From the NCBI GenBank assembly GCA_014529385.2, contig CM043945.1, positions 94,356,612-94,420,611 on the forward strand: 64,000 nucleotides of DNA, written 5' to 3'. Source of the DNA: Adiantum capillus-veneris. Its lineage: Eukaryota > Streptophyta > Polypodiopsida > Polypodiales > Pteridaceae. Numbering within the stretch: position 1 is the first letter of the stretch; each line of letters begins with the position of its first letter. Shown piece by piece: positions 52,689 to 64,000 of this stretch. The translations under genes were made by a program, and so were the position numbers. The notes under the pieces were generated by a model. It did no database searches. It saw nothing but the letters and a program-made list of their open reading frames with translations, and was not told the origin of the DNA.

Positions 52689-54770
52689 ATGGAACCCAAA
52701 TCCAGTCGTGGCCGGAAATCCACCATCCGTGTTGATCCTATTCCTGAGGAGTCGGGAAGAGAGTCTGACCCTAAGCAAGAGAAGGTGACAGACACTGAGG
52801 CTCAGGAGGAGCATAGTCAGGCTGATGAGACGCAGGACTCACAGCAGTCCAGTCATTCTCGATGCAGATGGGCAGAAAGGGAAGCACGGAAAGCAAGAGT
52901 TCTCAATCCCGGCAAGGGGGATGAGGGTACCAAGGGAAGTAAAGGCAGTCACCGCACTTCTAGCCGACAGGCCAAAGGGAACACTGACACAGAGATAGAG
53001 ACCGAGATTGAGTGGGATGCTGACACTGACAATTGCAAGAAGACTTCCAAGCACCGTTCTGAATCTAGGAAGAAAAGCGGGAGAATCAGTGGTAATCGAA
53101 ATGATTCCTCATCTTCCCTGAAAATTTCTTTTCCAATATTCAACGGAGGTAAGAAGGATGATCCAGACGTTCACATACAGGCTTTTGAGCAGTATGCCAA
53201 ATTGAAAAATATTGATGAAGATGATTTGGGGGAATACTTCCCACAAACCTTGAAGGAGGCAACGAGGAAATGGTATTACCATTACCCCGGCTGTCAGCTC
53301 AGATCATACAACAAATTGCCTAAATCCTTCAGACTGGAGTATTCCGACAACAAAGGTGATGAAGATATCCTCTGTGAACTGGATAAGATCAAGATGCGGA
53401 ATCTATCAATCCGAAGTTATGTGGAAAAGATCAAGGAGCTAACTAGGCAGTTACAGGAACCGCCATCTGAGAAGAGGTTGAGGGGATGGTTTTTGAATGG
53501 TTTCAGAAGCAAAAATCTTAGGGAGTAGGAGGTACCAGCTCCAACCAAGAAATTCAATGGTTTGGTACAAAGGGCACTGAAGCTGGAACAGCAGGCCAAG
53601 AAGGAAAAGAGTCACAAAAAGAGAAGATCCAGTAGCAGTAGCTCTGCTACCACTGAGAGTTTTGATTCCAGTGAGGTGTCCAGTAGCTTTGAAAGCAGCT
53701 CTAATGAACGGTCCAATGAGAATTCAAAGAAGGAATCTTGGACCAAGAAGATTGAAGAAATAGCTAGACAGATTGCCGAGATTAGCCACACTAGACAGCC
53801 AATTCGGAAGATGGAGACTTGGTGTTCAGTATGCAAATCCAATGACTATATCTCCAACGAGTGCCCACAATGTACCTACTGTAAGGCTTTTGGTCATTTA
53901 TGGAACAATTGTGGTATCAGGATTCATCACTTTAAGAAGGGCAAAGACATGTCCGTGGTAGCCTATACTGAACCAGTGAAAATAGAACCCACCAAAGTAT
54001 CTCAAGAGGAGAGACCAGGTACCAATGGTACTGGTCAAGGACGTGGCCGATTCCAAACAGTTATGGGCCGAGGCAGAGGGCGTGGCAACTTCCAGAGTCG
54101 GAGTATGAATTGCTACACTTGTGGAAAGTATGGCCATTTTGCAGCCCAATGCCCAGACGCACCTGCAACTACAGCTACTGAGGCTAAGGCACCAGAGCCA
54201 GTCCCAGTACGGGTAGTCACAAGAAGCAACGGTGTAGTAATTGAAGAAATTCCAGATACTTAAGAAACACCAGTCACTACTAACAGCAACAAGTGGGCTC
54301 AACAAAGAGAAATTTGGAAGGCCAAGGGTAAAGAGAAGGTGGTAGATGAATGGCAAGAGCAGATAGAACTAGCGGCTAAAATCATGGAGGATATAGCCAA
54401 GAAGCTGCTAGAGCAGCCAAAAAGTTCTGAAGCCCGAGTCATTCAGAAGATAGCAGCCCAATCAACTGAAAAAGATCAGTCAATACCGGCCATACCTGAG
54501 ACCATGTTGGCTGCGGTACAAGGAATGGTTGATGAACTGAGAGTTGATGGAAGGATTGGAAGCACTGCAAGAGAGGAATGGCAGTGTGAAGATACAACCA
54601 GCTCTTCGAGCTCTGACAATCAGTCTGACCAAGAGAAAGAAGAAATCCAGGTTAAAATTTGTGATAGAATTCAGAGGTTGACCGTGGAGCAGGAAGATAT
54701 TAGAAAAACCTTGCATGAAGTGGAAAACTTCATCAGATAGCGCAGGAAAGCTGAAGCGGAGACCAGAACA
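52689..54770 (+). pseudogene. Element C gag with three zinc knuckles
   Basis: Starts MEPKSSRGRK 76 bp after the LTR. One frame is interrupted by TAG (53526), TAA (54261) and TAG (54738). The N-terminus is acidic and disordered. The gag core follows (FNGGKKDDPDVHIQAFEQY, then FPQTLKEATRKWYY). A Ser-rich stretch leads to three CCHC-type knuckles: CSVC-KSNDY-ISNEC at 53823 (His replaced by Tyr), CTYCKAFGHLWNNC at 53871 and CYTCGKYGHFAAQC at 54111. An Arg/Gly-rich patch lies between the last two. A helical linker follows. Confidence 0.85.
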
Positions 54771-55551
54771 TTGGACCTGATGGTCGTTCGAGATGATGAA
54801 GTTTCGCTCATTCAGGTGGACTACAAGGTTAGGAAGCAATGGGAACCTCTTTCAAGTGTTATCTTGGATGGAGGAGCAGGAGTCAATATAATGGGAGTTC
54901 ATCTCCAGCAGAGAATGGGTATCACGAATCTGAAGCCAGCACCATTTAAAGTGCGAATGGAAGATCACAGAGTGGTACAAGCTACAGGCATGATTGAAAA
55001 TATGCAGATAAGAGTAGGCAAGGAAAAATTTAAAACTAGCTTCTTAGTTCTGGATGTGCAAGGGGCATATGGGATGCTGCTAGGGCGCCCATGGTTGAGA
55101 ACAGCACATGATGTTCATGACTATCCAAACCAAACATTAACCATAGAAGGGCCAGCGGTAGAATTCAGATCCAGACGAACAATACTAGGAGCTGGAGAAA
55201 AGAACTGAGGCCGAAGGACTTATGCCAGAAGTATAAGGCAAAGAAGATCAAACGAATGTTGGCAGCTCTGAACATATTTCCTTTAGTAGAGATTGACTTG
55301 AATGCAGTTTTATTAAATAAAGAGCAAGCTGGCAAGCACAAAAAGAAATTCCAAGATCAATTTACAACACAGAGGAAAGATCAGTTCAGTTAACTGGGAG
55401 GTTGGTGGAATCATTTGATACTGGTATGGTAGAGGAGCCAATACATTCTGAAAAACACACAGTGGATCAGAATGTTGATTCAACACTAAATGGGCCATCC
55501 TGGAATTATGTTGAATAATCAACCAAACCGAAAGGAGGCGGACCTAATTGG
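54771..55551 (+). pseudogene. Element C protease
   Basis: Same frame as gag. VILDGGAGVNIMG near 54860 is the aspartic-protease signature (DGG in place of DSG), with LLGRPWL near 55078 as the C-terminal motif. TGA at 55206 ends it. 55209-55551 has no clear frame and includes the frameshift into RT. Confidence 0.8.
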
Positions 55552-57160
55552 TTGCTTTCAAATGACCAAGAAGTGGAAGAATGGAACCTAGGCTCGGAGG
55601 ATAGTCCTAGGATGATCAAGGTCAACAAGCATCTCAACCCGGTAATGAAGGAAAAGGCACGCAGGATGTTCCAGAACTACAAAGACGTATTTTCTTGGGA
55701 ACACACAGACGTGAAGGGAGTGGATCCTGAAGTATGTCAGCACCGGATACCGTTGAAGCCAAATGCTAGGCCAGTATGACTGCAAAGATACCGAATGAAC
55801 CCCAACTATGCTAAGAAGGTCAAAGAGGAGATTGATAATCTTCTCAAGGTTGGGTTCATCACAGAGGTGGCCAGTAGCGATTGGCTATTTCCCATAGTCG
55901 TAGTTCCCAAGAAAAATGAAAAATTGAGAGTTTGTGTCGACTTTAGGAAACTCAACGCCCAAACTATCAAAGATCCATTTCCATTTCCTTTTACTAACAT
56001 GTTGCTTGATGAGATCGCAGGATATGAAATGTATAGCTTTATGGACGGTTGCAGTGGCTATAACCAGTTACAGATCGCTCTTGAAGATAGAGTGAAGACC
56101 ACTTTCATCACCGAGTGGGGAGCTTTCATGTATCTGGTGATGCCTTTCGGCCTGTGCAATGCACCAGCTACCTTTCAGAGGTGTATGATGGAAATGTTTA
56201 ATGAATTCCTTCATCGGTTCCTCGCTATCTTTATGGATGACTTTACTGTGTATTCAGATGAGGAACAACACCTACTATTCCTAGAAATGGTTTTCAAACA
56301 CTGTTAGGAGAAGTGAATTTGTTTGAATCCATTTCAATCCGTTTTCCTAATCTGGAAGGGACAGCTACTAGGACATGTAGTTTCCCGAAATGGAATATAA
56401 ATGGCCAACGATAAAATTCAGTGCATTCAGCAAGCTAAAGCACCCAGAAATGCTTCAGAGTTGAGCTCTTTCCTGGGTTATGTTAACTTCTATAGAAGGT
56501 TTGTACATAAGTTTTCTTCTCAATCAGTACCATTATATGAGCTTACAAAGAAGACCAGTAAGTTCAATTGGACTGTTGAATGTGAGGAGAGCTTCCAGAA
56601 TCTCAAAAAGGCCATTATCAGTAAACCAGTCCTTAGGAAACCAAACTGGGATGTTATTTTCCATGTACATGTAGATGCTTCGAGATTGGCAATAGGGGCG
56701 ATATTGGCTCAGCCAGACAGAAGGACTAATTATCTGGTTTATTTTGCCAGTCGCAGATTCATTCAGGCTGAACAAGGATATACAACTACTGAGTGAGAAG
56801 CCCTTGGAATGGTTTTCAGTGCTACAAAGTTAAGGCATTACCTGTTGGGAAAGTTGTTCCATTTTTATGTGGACCATCAGGCTCTTCTTTTTTTGATTAA
56901 TAAAGTCATTATTCAAGGTAGGCTGATATGGTGGATGATGTTCCTAATGGAGTTTGAATTCAGAATTTTTCATAAGCCTAGCAAGAATCACTGTGGAGTT
57001 GATTTTTTGTCAAGCAGTACGGAAGGTTATTCGCAATTACCCTTGCGGGCTGAAGCAGTGGACGCTGACTTATTTCAGCTAGAGGAAGGAGAATCAATTG
57101 ATTCTGAATGGTATGATGTTTATCAGTTTCTTTCTCAAGGTGCTTTTCCAGAGGACTAGA
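55552..57160 (+). pseudogene. Element C RT and RNase H
   Basis: One frame with TGA (55777), TAG (56305), TAA (56398), TGA (56794) and TAG (57157). RT: VCVDFRKLNAQTIKDPFPFPF, SGYNQLQIA, and FMDDF at 56230-56244. RNase H: HVDASRLAIGAI at about 56669 with its first Asp, then FYVDHQAL and an end at HCGVDFLSSS. There is no second RNase H. Confidence 0.88.
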
Positions 57161-58506
57161 AGCATAACCAGAAGAAATCTCTAGTCATCAAAAGCTTGAA
57201 GTTGAGGGTCACTCTATCGATTGTGTGTTGATGGTATACTTCGGCATTGTGTGCCTATGGAAGGAAGAATGCAAGTGATTTCAGAAGCACATAATGGTGA
57301 ATCTGGTGGACATTTTTCCAATGAAGTAACCTACAAGAAGATTTTGCAAGCTAGTATGTGGTGGCAAACACTGATTGTTGATGTTAGAAGTTTTTGTAAA
57401 ACTTGTGACATATGCCAAAGAGTGGTCGACCAACAGCTGCAGATATGACTTCTTTAATTCCAGTACAACCACTGGGTGTGTTCATGAAATGGGGATTAGA
57501 TTTTATGGGACCTTTTAAGAAGGTCACTCCCAAGAAGAACAAGTACATAGTAATGGCTACTTGTTATGTAACTAAGTGGGTTGAAGCTAAGGCTCTTCTT
57601 GAAAACACAGCCAAGTCAACTGCAAGGTTTTTACTTGAGAATATTGTCTGCGGATATGGATGTCTAGTAGAGATTGTGTCAGATCAAGGAACACATTTTA
57701 TCAATGACACCATGGAAATTCTATTGGATATGCTTTCAGTCAAGCATTGGAAATCTACACCTTATTATCCCAAATGCAATGGGCAGGCTGAAAGTAGTAA
57801 CAAGACAATCAAGATTATTCTCACAAAGGTTGTGCAGAAGAAACCAAACCAGTGGGATTTGAAACTCCAGACTGCTCTATGGACGTATAGGACAGCTTAC
57901 AAGGTCACTATTGTGTTGACACCATTCAGAATGGTGTATGGCACTGAAGCTGTGGTTCATATGGAGTTTGTTATCCCAAGTCTGAGAATGGCTGTGAAGT
58001 ATGGCTTAGACTTCAACCACAATCTGAAAAAGTGCCTAGATGAACTTATGCAGTTAGATGAACTCAGGCAACGGGCTATGCTAGAACAAGAAATTGTTCA
58101 ACAACGAAGGAAGCACTGGCATGATTGCCGAATTAAGGTTCGAGAATTTCAGAAAGGAGATTCGGTGCTTCTCTATCAGTCTAGACTAGGTCCAAAGAAG
58201 CCAAACCTGAAGATTGCCTGGGCAGGACCATTTATGGTAGACTGGGTCTTCTCCAATGGTACAGTAAGACTGAAAGATTTATCTGGATTATTGTTGCCAG
58301 GAGTATACAATGGTGCAAAGATCAAGCTTTGCCATTCAAAAGCTAGAGAGTCTGGGAAAGAACAAGGTACTAGGGAATTGGGAACTGCAGATCAAGAGAT
58401 ACCAGAATCGGATATTTTTGGGCTTTTTCATGTGCAACCAATTCCAATTTCAAACCAGTACCAGTGGAACCAAACAAGACTGATCTTAGAATCAGTACCA
58501 GTGTGA
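57161..58506 (+). pseudogene. Element C integrase
   Basis: Zinc finger AHNGESGGHFSNEVTYKKIL and CKTCDICQ in one frame (57221-57448), then a frameshift. The core and C-terminal domain are open from 57412 to 58506. Catalytic acids are present: LDFMGPF (57496), SDQGTHF (57678) and GQAESSN (57781). The C-terminal domain has GDSVLLYQSRLG and NGAKIKLCHSK. The tail carries NQY repeats and no chromodomain. Confidence 0.88.
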
Positions 58507-58893
58507 TCAACCCAGACTGGAAACCAGTCCAGTATCAATGGGGACACACTTTTCAATTTTTAAGCGCCCAACGGTCAGATGGCACGCCAGTAGTAATCAT
58601 TTCAAGGATGGGTAGAAGTCTTGTCCAATGCATGTCTGCCATGACAGCAACAATGCATACAAGTCTAGGAGCAGCGAGTGGTGGAGCTTTTATGGCGTGA
58701 ACACGTATAACAGTCAGGAGAGTCGGCATTTTTCCTCACAAATCCCCTGCACGACGATTTCCTCCTGTTATTCATTCGCCATCGCCAAGCTCCGAGGTTT
58801 CTTTGCTACAGCCACAGACCTCGTCCTCTGAAGAGACAGTTGACTATCAACTAGCTTTGCCAGCAACACCTGGGTACGGATTTGACGCATCAA

Positions 58894-58936
58894 GTAAGTC
58901 TTCTCTCCTTCACCTGTTTCTTCATCTTCACAGTGT
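58894..58936 (+). promoter_or_regulatory. Splice-acceptor-like tract before the C 3' ORF
   Basis: A long pyrimidine tract ends TTCATCTTCACAG at 58933, three bases before the ATG at 58937. GTAAGT lies at 58894, but an intron of 40 bp would be too short for plants. An upstream donor producing a spliced subgenomic RNA is more plausible. Confidence 0.4.
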
Positions 58937-60181
58937 ATGGGTAGAAGGAAATGCTCAGATAAGATGCAGGAGTCTCTTGAGGAAACCCAAGCCATAGTTA
59001 CTGCTACAAAGGCAAGCCTTCCCATCATTCCGTACAGTAAGATTCAGCACTATGTATTCACCGACCAAGCAATGGCTTTGCTACAACTATGGGATCTAGG
59101 ATTTGTTCTGCAAGCCACAAGAATCGCTTTCGACGCAGACATCATAAAGAAGGTTCTTGATTCTTTCGATGCTGAAGATGGCAGTGCCATAGTAAATGGA
59201 CAAAAGGTGTCGACTACACCAGACGACATAGCTTTTGCATTCCGGATGCCCAACAAGCCCAAGCCTTCTATGGCGACCCCACAGCAGATAAGTATAGTCC
59301 TAAAGGAGGATCATAGAGCTAATCACAAGCGCAAGGCCAGTGGTCAAGGGATTCCAGTAGCAGGACTAGAAGCTTCTACTACTTACAGGTTTGTGGCCGA
59401 AGTAGTAAGCCTTAAAAATAATCCAACGTGTGTATTTGAGAAAGTCTTTGCTATGCTATTGGCCAAGACATTGGATTCAAAGGTTTCTATTAACCTTTGT
59501 CAAATCCTATCACACAATGTGCTCCAGCAAACTGCCAAGTTAAAATCCCAGAATGTTTTTAAAGCTTGGTATGTCTGGCAATTCCTGTATTGGGCCACTG
59601 CTCCAGAGGTTCATGAACAGGTAAAAAGGGCTTGGAGTGAGAAGCCAGTTTCAGAACCCAAGAATATTGATATGTCCTCAGATGATGAAGCCACAGACAA
59701 TCAGACCACTCCAACTGGTCTGAAAAGGAAAGCCACCGAAGAACAGGCTGGCAGTTCGAAGAAGCCAAAGACTACACTGACGAAGAGCAGTGCGTTTCTG
59801 AAGCAGATAGGGAGTCAAGTTAAGACTGTGAATACTGAAAAGGCTATAGTGAGCCAAACTGAGAAGCAACCTGCTCAGAATACTGTGCTTAACCAGTCAG
59901 TAGAACATAGTGCAGTCGCTACTGATCCTGGCAAATATCAGGCAAAAGCAGCAATTTCTGAGAAGGTAGCAGAGCAGTCGACGGAGGACAAAGGAAAAGG
60001 CCAAGTGGACAAAGGCAAAGGTCCAGCTTCTTCAACTTTACTGGGTGGTGTCTCTACTCCAAAAAATGAACAAACTTTGCACCTGGTAAAGAAGAACAGG
60101 TTGCAGCAGATGCAGACCCATCCAGTGAAAGGGCGTCTTCTTCTACATGTGATTATGCTGCCCTACCCTATATGGCTCTAG
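58937..60181 (+). CDS. Element C 3' accessory ORF, N-terminal part (414 aa)
   Basis: An open frame downstream of integrase starting MGRRKCSDK. The first 250 residues look globular. They include a motif order (LDSFDAEDGSAIVNGQKV, then TPDDIAFAFRMP) that resembles the 'putative plant transposon protein' domain found in 3' ORFs of Athila-like elements; this is recalled and unverified. A Trp-rich helix (WYVWQFLYWATAPEV) follows. Residues 250-400 are Lys/Glu/Thr/Gln-rich with a basic KKPK cluster that could be a nuclear signal. No signal peptide and no transmembrane helix, so it is not an obvious envelope protein. Confidence 0.5.
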   Translation: MGRRKCSDKMQESLEETQAIVTATKASLPIIPYSKIQHYVFTDQAMALLQLWDLGFVLQATRIAFDADIIKKVLDSFDAEDGSAIVNGQKVSTTPDDIAFAFRMPNKPKPSMATPQQISIVLKEDHRANHKRKASGQGIPVAGLEASTTYRFVAEVVSLKNNPTCVFEKVFAMLLAKTLDSKVSINLCQILSHNVLQQTAKLKSQNVFKAWYVWQFLYWATAPEVHEQVKRAWSEKPVSEPKNIDMSSDDEATDNQTTPTGLKRKATEEQAGSSKKPKTTLTKSSAFLKQIGSQVKTVNTEKAIVSQTEKQPAQNTVLNQSVEHSAVATDPGKYQAKAAISEKVAEQSTEDKGKGQVDKGKGPASSTLLGGVSTPKNEQTLHLVKKNRLQQMQTHPVKGRLLLHVIMLPYPIWL

Positions 60182-62427
60182 TGACAGTATATGAGCCTAC
60201 TGATTCTGACCCAGCTACAGTAAAGGATGGATGTTCAGTCCTCATCCAATCTTCTTGGAATACTATTGTCAACTGTATGGGACAAATGTTGGATGCTGCA
60301 GGGTCAGAAGATGAACTGAAAAAGGCTAAAGCTAACTTGAAGGAAGCTGAAGACCAGATTCAGAAGCTCAAGATAGCACGAGATGAGAAAATATGCAACA
60401 TAGGCTACTTGAAGCTCATTCATATAGGGTTATTGAGCTATTAAACAAAAAGCTAGCTAAGGCAGAGTCTGAGATAATGATCATCAAGAAACAAAGAAAT
60501 GAAGTGCTGAGAGCTGCAGAACGGGCTGAAACAATGTTGAAAATGAAGAGAGTTGAATTCAACTCCTTTTTTATTTGCCATATAGGTCTGAAGGCGTCCC
60601 TCACTGACAGTTACATTTATAATAGCCTTTCTGAAATTTTAAATCCAGCAGGCAATGTTGTCTTTGATCTGGAAAATTTGAAGTCTCTCATGGAGACTAT
60701 GCAAAGTGATTTACAGGACACAGTGACTGAGTATAATAATGCTCTGATGAATCAAGCAATACTAGATTATATTGAGTAGAAGAATTCCCTGAATGAAGTA
60801 GAAGAAGATAAGGATGAAGGGGCTGATAAGGAGGAGGATGACCAAGAAGAAGGGCATACTACTGATGATGATGATGCCCCACCTCCATCTCCACCTCCAG
60901 GACCTTGCACTGGTGGCACCGGGCCAACTGAAGGAGGTCAGTTGCAGCCAGACCAGCCAAGCCAGAATGAGGGCCAGAATGAAGGGCACCAGTCGAGTAA
61001 TAAGCAGTCAGAAGAACAACATCCCAATCATACTGGGAATCAGCCAACAGTCCCAGCTCAGTAGGGAGGCTAAGGGGAAAAGCAAAGTTCAAGATGAGGG
61101 ACCAGTGGCTGATCAGCAGCATTCCTTGTAACTTATTACCCTGAACAGGAAATTGAGACATCAGTAGGCTTCCATAACCAGACAATATCTGGAGGATGAT
61201 GATCTCCTGTCTGATCTGGAACGGTTTCAGAGGCTATATGTCGGGGCCAAGGAAATGGTGGAGCATTGGAAATCCGTGGCTTTTCATGATCAAGAAGCTT
61301 GCTGTTTACCTGCGCATCCCAGCACAGTCCAACTAGGCTGGAAAGGGTTCCTGAATGGATAATCATTGCTGAAGAGAGAGTGATCAACCCACATTTGCAA
61401 AGACAGTCTACTGCAGATTGTCGCTCTCTTGCTCTTGAATTAGAACTTCTACTGGGAAACAAACCAACTTACAAATGTATGAAGGATGTTAGGGAATAGT
61501 TAAAGGAGGTTTTGATGCAGATGCAAATTGCCAGAGGAGTCTTGGATCAGAGAGTAAGGGCCATTCTTGAGGATCAGATAGCCACTAGTAAAGGACCTCA
61601 TACTAGAATGTCAGTCGGAGCACAGGCAACTGCTCCGCAAATTATTTTAGCTAGTGAGAATCACCATAAAGATGATGCAGCAAGAGAACCAGGCTATTCT
61701 CAATTTTTTAGAATTCATGCTTGATTCTCCAGTTCTCTTGTATGCCTTTCCAGCAAGAGAGACAGAGCTGCCAAGATTTTTTCCAGCACTTTATCCTTAA
61801 CATTCAGAACCAGTTGATCGCCTTACATACTTCAAGATTATTGATGAGCTCCAGGATTGGTATGAGCGATCGACTGTAAAATGGAAAGCTTGGCAAACAC
61901 TGTTCAATGATGCTCTCCAATTCAATGATATTCATGCACTGAAAGAAGATATGCACAGGATCCGGATGTGTATGGGTCAGTGGAAGATTCAGATCACGGG
62001 CCTGACCAAGATCACTAATCAGCTGCTGCAACTTACTGTCGAATCTTCTAAATTGCTTGAAAAGGATATTGTAGCTAAGGCGGGCCTGGCACCACAGTAT
62101 AGGGAGATGGTTGAGATTCTTTTTGAAGCTCGGGTCAAAACTAATCAGCCTCTTCCAAAAGGATGGATCCATACTGCTTCGTATTGTCACAAGCTGGCCA
62201 AAACCAAGATCACCAAAGGCAGGCGCACACTCTATGATCCTGACACCAAAACCTATCATTCCCTCACGCCTTATGAAGTAGAGATGACCACAGAAAGGCG
62301 GGATCAGCTTGAGCAAGAGGCTATTTACCAACTGATTCAGAAGGAGAATGCTCGTACTGGGACTTCTCAGACGCCATCCAGGTCAAAGGGCAAACGGAAG
62401 ATGGTTCAGTGGAAGGATACTGGGTAG
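60182..62427 (+). pseudogene. Element C 3' accessory region, coiled-coil continuation
   Basis: Successive frames look like one decayed protein. 60172-60444 is helical (LKKAKANLKEAEDQIQKLK). 60393-61060 begins as coiled coil and changes to an Asp/Glu run, then Pro and a Gln/Asn/Gly-rich stretch. 61170-61735 is helical. 61951-62427 (158 codons) has KGRRTLYDPDTKTYHSLTPY and ends in a basic tail. About six frame changes or stops. It ends 255 bp before the 3' LTR. No known family. Confidence 0.4.
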
Positions 62428-62664
62428 TTCCATCGCAGAACTCAGTGGCGACTTTTCTTCCTCAGCTGGAAGGTTGATATCAGTTATGTAGACAATGAGA
62501 GCTCTACCTTGGCCTTTTCAGCTGCCTCTCGCAATCTTTGTATGGCCACTCTATCATTGATCAAGTCCAATCCCCAACATCAGAACCAGACGGTGGATTT
62601 TTCAGTCTCAAATCAGAATCAAACAGGGTAATTTTTCAGAAATTTTGGAATCTTGCCAAAATTC

Positions 62665-62681
62665 AAGAAAGGAGAGAAGGA
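62665..62681 (+). promoter_or_regulatory. Polypurine tract of element C
   Basis: AAGAAAGGAGAGAAGGA, 17 purines in a row, ends exactly at the 3' LTR start. Confidence 0.85.
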
Positions 62682-63166
62682 TGTAGACGACTGAGACAGC
62701 TTCACTAAGTGGGAACGTTCTCTTATGAGACGGGCAACGAATTAGTTAGTAATTACTATGGTAATTACTATGATAAACCCAAGGTGTATAAATAGGGCCC
62801 ATTACATTGTAATCCGGTTGGCATTTGGGTTAGCATTTTGGCGGCATTTGTACTTGAGTTGTCAATCATTGGTAGTTGTTGTCGGATGTACTCTATATGT
62901 AAATCACATCATACTTACTGTAATCTTTCATCTGTAATTCCAATCATGGTAGATATTCTAGCCACACTTACTCTATGTCCAGTAATCTGAATCTGAATCT
63001 GAATCTGAATATTATTCTCAGTACAGTCTGATTCTCATTCCAGTAGATAAATTCCAGTTCAGTTTCTGATTCTCTGTCCAGTCGACTGTCTAAACTAACA
63101 CATCATCAGTAGCCAAAATCTTCTAACACTGGAATTAGCTATCTCAAGAGATCAGCTCCAATTCCA
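62682..63166 (+). repeat. 3' LTR of element C (485 bp)
   Basis: TGTAGACG to TTCCA, followed by AAGCA. It has one extra AATCTG unit near 63000 relative to the 5' LTR, and scattered substitutions. Confidence 0.9.
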
Positions 63167-63171
63167 AAGCA

Positions 63172-64000
63172 CCATGTGGGGCTGTCGGGTTGATGGTGCC
63201 GAGCTAGAACAGACAACTGAAGTAGCCAGATAAAAATCTGCAATCGGTATCAAGCAGTGAGCAGGTGATGATGAGCTCAGATGCTTAGGACAGGCAACAC
63301 TCCGGTAGTATGGGAAATCTGTGGATAATAAGGTAGCGCACAAGACTAGAGATGAATCAATACACATTGTAGGGATGGACGACGAGCAAGGGTGTAAAAG
63401 CAAAACCGAGAGAGGGCAAGAATTCTAACGTGGCAAGCATGTGATGGAGATTAAGATGAGGAAGCACGTGGAAACTTCTCACAGCACAACAAAAGAAGCT
63501 TCTTTTGCATTATTGGAACCCCTCACATGGTGAGAGGCCAATGGTCTCGACAAAGTCGAAGAGTTTTTGGACCCACCACCCTCTCAAGTGGTACCAACAT
63601 GTCCCATGACTGTGCAGCCATGATATGTAACAAAAAGGAAAACACCCACTCGATGTGAAGAATTGTGTCAGCTTTTGTGTTTTTCAGCAGTATGAAGTTC
63701 TTTGTAAACCATTTCCACCTCTTGGAAAATCTGAATGAGGCCTTAGAGCGTTTTTGCACGTTGAATCTGCAGTGTTTTGAGTGAAGCCAACAAGTTTGGC
63801 TCATCGTCTTGACTGTGTTGAAAACAAAGAGCGAGAGATGACTCAAAAGAGAGAGTGGGTGAGAAGGAAGAAAGAGAGAGGCAAAGTTAACGTAACTCCT
63901 CCAAAATTGGTAGAGTTAGAAAGCTTGTGCTTTTTTTTGCATCTACGAGACAAAATCATGTGACGACATCATAACCTTGCCTCAGCTCTCGTGCCAAACT
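63172..64000. other. No gene recognised
   Basis: Right flank of element C. A 107-codon minus-strand frame (63846-63523) and shorter ones show no known domain. The word AAAGAAGCTTCTTTT at 63493-63507 is palindromic. Confidence 0.4.

Larger units (their letters stand above)
52136..63166 (+). mobile_element. Element C: complete 11-kb Ty3/Gypsy element with a long 3' accessory region
   Basis: LTRs at 52136-52612 and 62682-63166, with target duplication AAGCA at 52131-52135 and 63167-63171. Between them are gag, protease, RT, a single RNase H, integrase, about 3.9 kb of extra 3' sequence with coding character, and a polypurine tract. It has no chromodomain and no second RNase H, so it is neither a chromovirus nor Tat; an Athila-like or early-plant non-chromovirus lineage is possible. 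Stops and frameshifts break every large frame. Confidence 0.9.

Noticed and set aside
58894-58933. A 40-bp intron within the C 3' region
   Set aside because: Too short for a plant intron, and joining the two sides leads to an immediate stop.
58937-60181. Envelope (env-like) glycoprotein
   Set aside because: No signal peptide, transmembrane helix or cleavage motif is visible; only the genomic position matches.
1-64000. CRISPR arrays, tRNA or rRNA genes
   Set aside because: No regularly spaced direct repeats with unique spacers and no cloverleaf or rRNA core words were found on either strand.

Overview
The window looks like plant nuclear DNA from a large, repeat-dominated genome. It is AT-rich and carries nested Ty3/Gypsy LTR retrotransposons, including two of the Tat type (RNase H followed by a second, archaeal-type RNase H) and one chromodomain-bearing chromovirus. 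The only host-like gene has plant-type introns. I cannot name the species. The mix would suit a gymnosperm, fern or other large-genome vascular plant, which is inference only. No intact host gene, tRNA, rRNA or CRISPR array is visible. Nearly every coding region is broken by stops or frameshifts.

Layout. 1-1591: C-terminal half of a Ulp1-like (C48) cysteine protease gene plus its 3' flank. 1592-9620: element A (Tat type) with a 2.65-kb 5' LTR, a primer-binding site, two small pre-gag ORFs and gag-pol, cut inside integrase. 9621-13700 (minus): element G, a decayed Gypsy element of a different lineage. 13702-17682 (minus): second copy of the A gag start, small ORFs, primer site and LTR. 17683-18240 (minus): the A polypurine tract and integrase C-terminus. 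18245-18610 (minus): the N-terminal half of a Ulp1-like gene. These pieces fit one scrambled locus: the block that carries both the Ulp1 C-half and the first part of A appears moved and inverted.

18.6-23.9 kb is mostly anonymous, with microsatellites. 23.9-50.2 kb is an older minus-strand landscape. An eroded Gypsy element E (gag about 50.2-48.6 kb, integrase pieces at 48.5-47.4, 39.25-38.9 and 35.27-35.0 kb, possible 3' ORF at 31.7 and 25.6-23.9 kb) is split by three later insertions. These are element D (25649-31498, complete 5.85-kb chromovirus with 153-bp LTRs), element F (35268-38918, non-autonomous, with a MITE-like insert in its second LTR) and element B (39251-47390, minus, Tat type).

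52136-63166 is element C, a complete 11-kb Gypsy element with about 480-bp LTRs and target duplication AAGCA. It has three Gag zinc knuckles and about 3.5 kb of extra coding sequence between integrase and the 3' LTR. 63172-64000 shows nothing recognisable.

The most promising undescribed feature is a family of about 70-residue ORFs between primer-binding site and gag, present as two related copies in A and one in B. Its protein is conserved although its codons have diverged. The 3' accessory ORF of C, with a splice-acceptor-like tract just ahead of its ATG, and an internal copy of the B polypurine tract come next.
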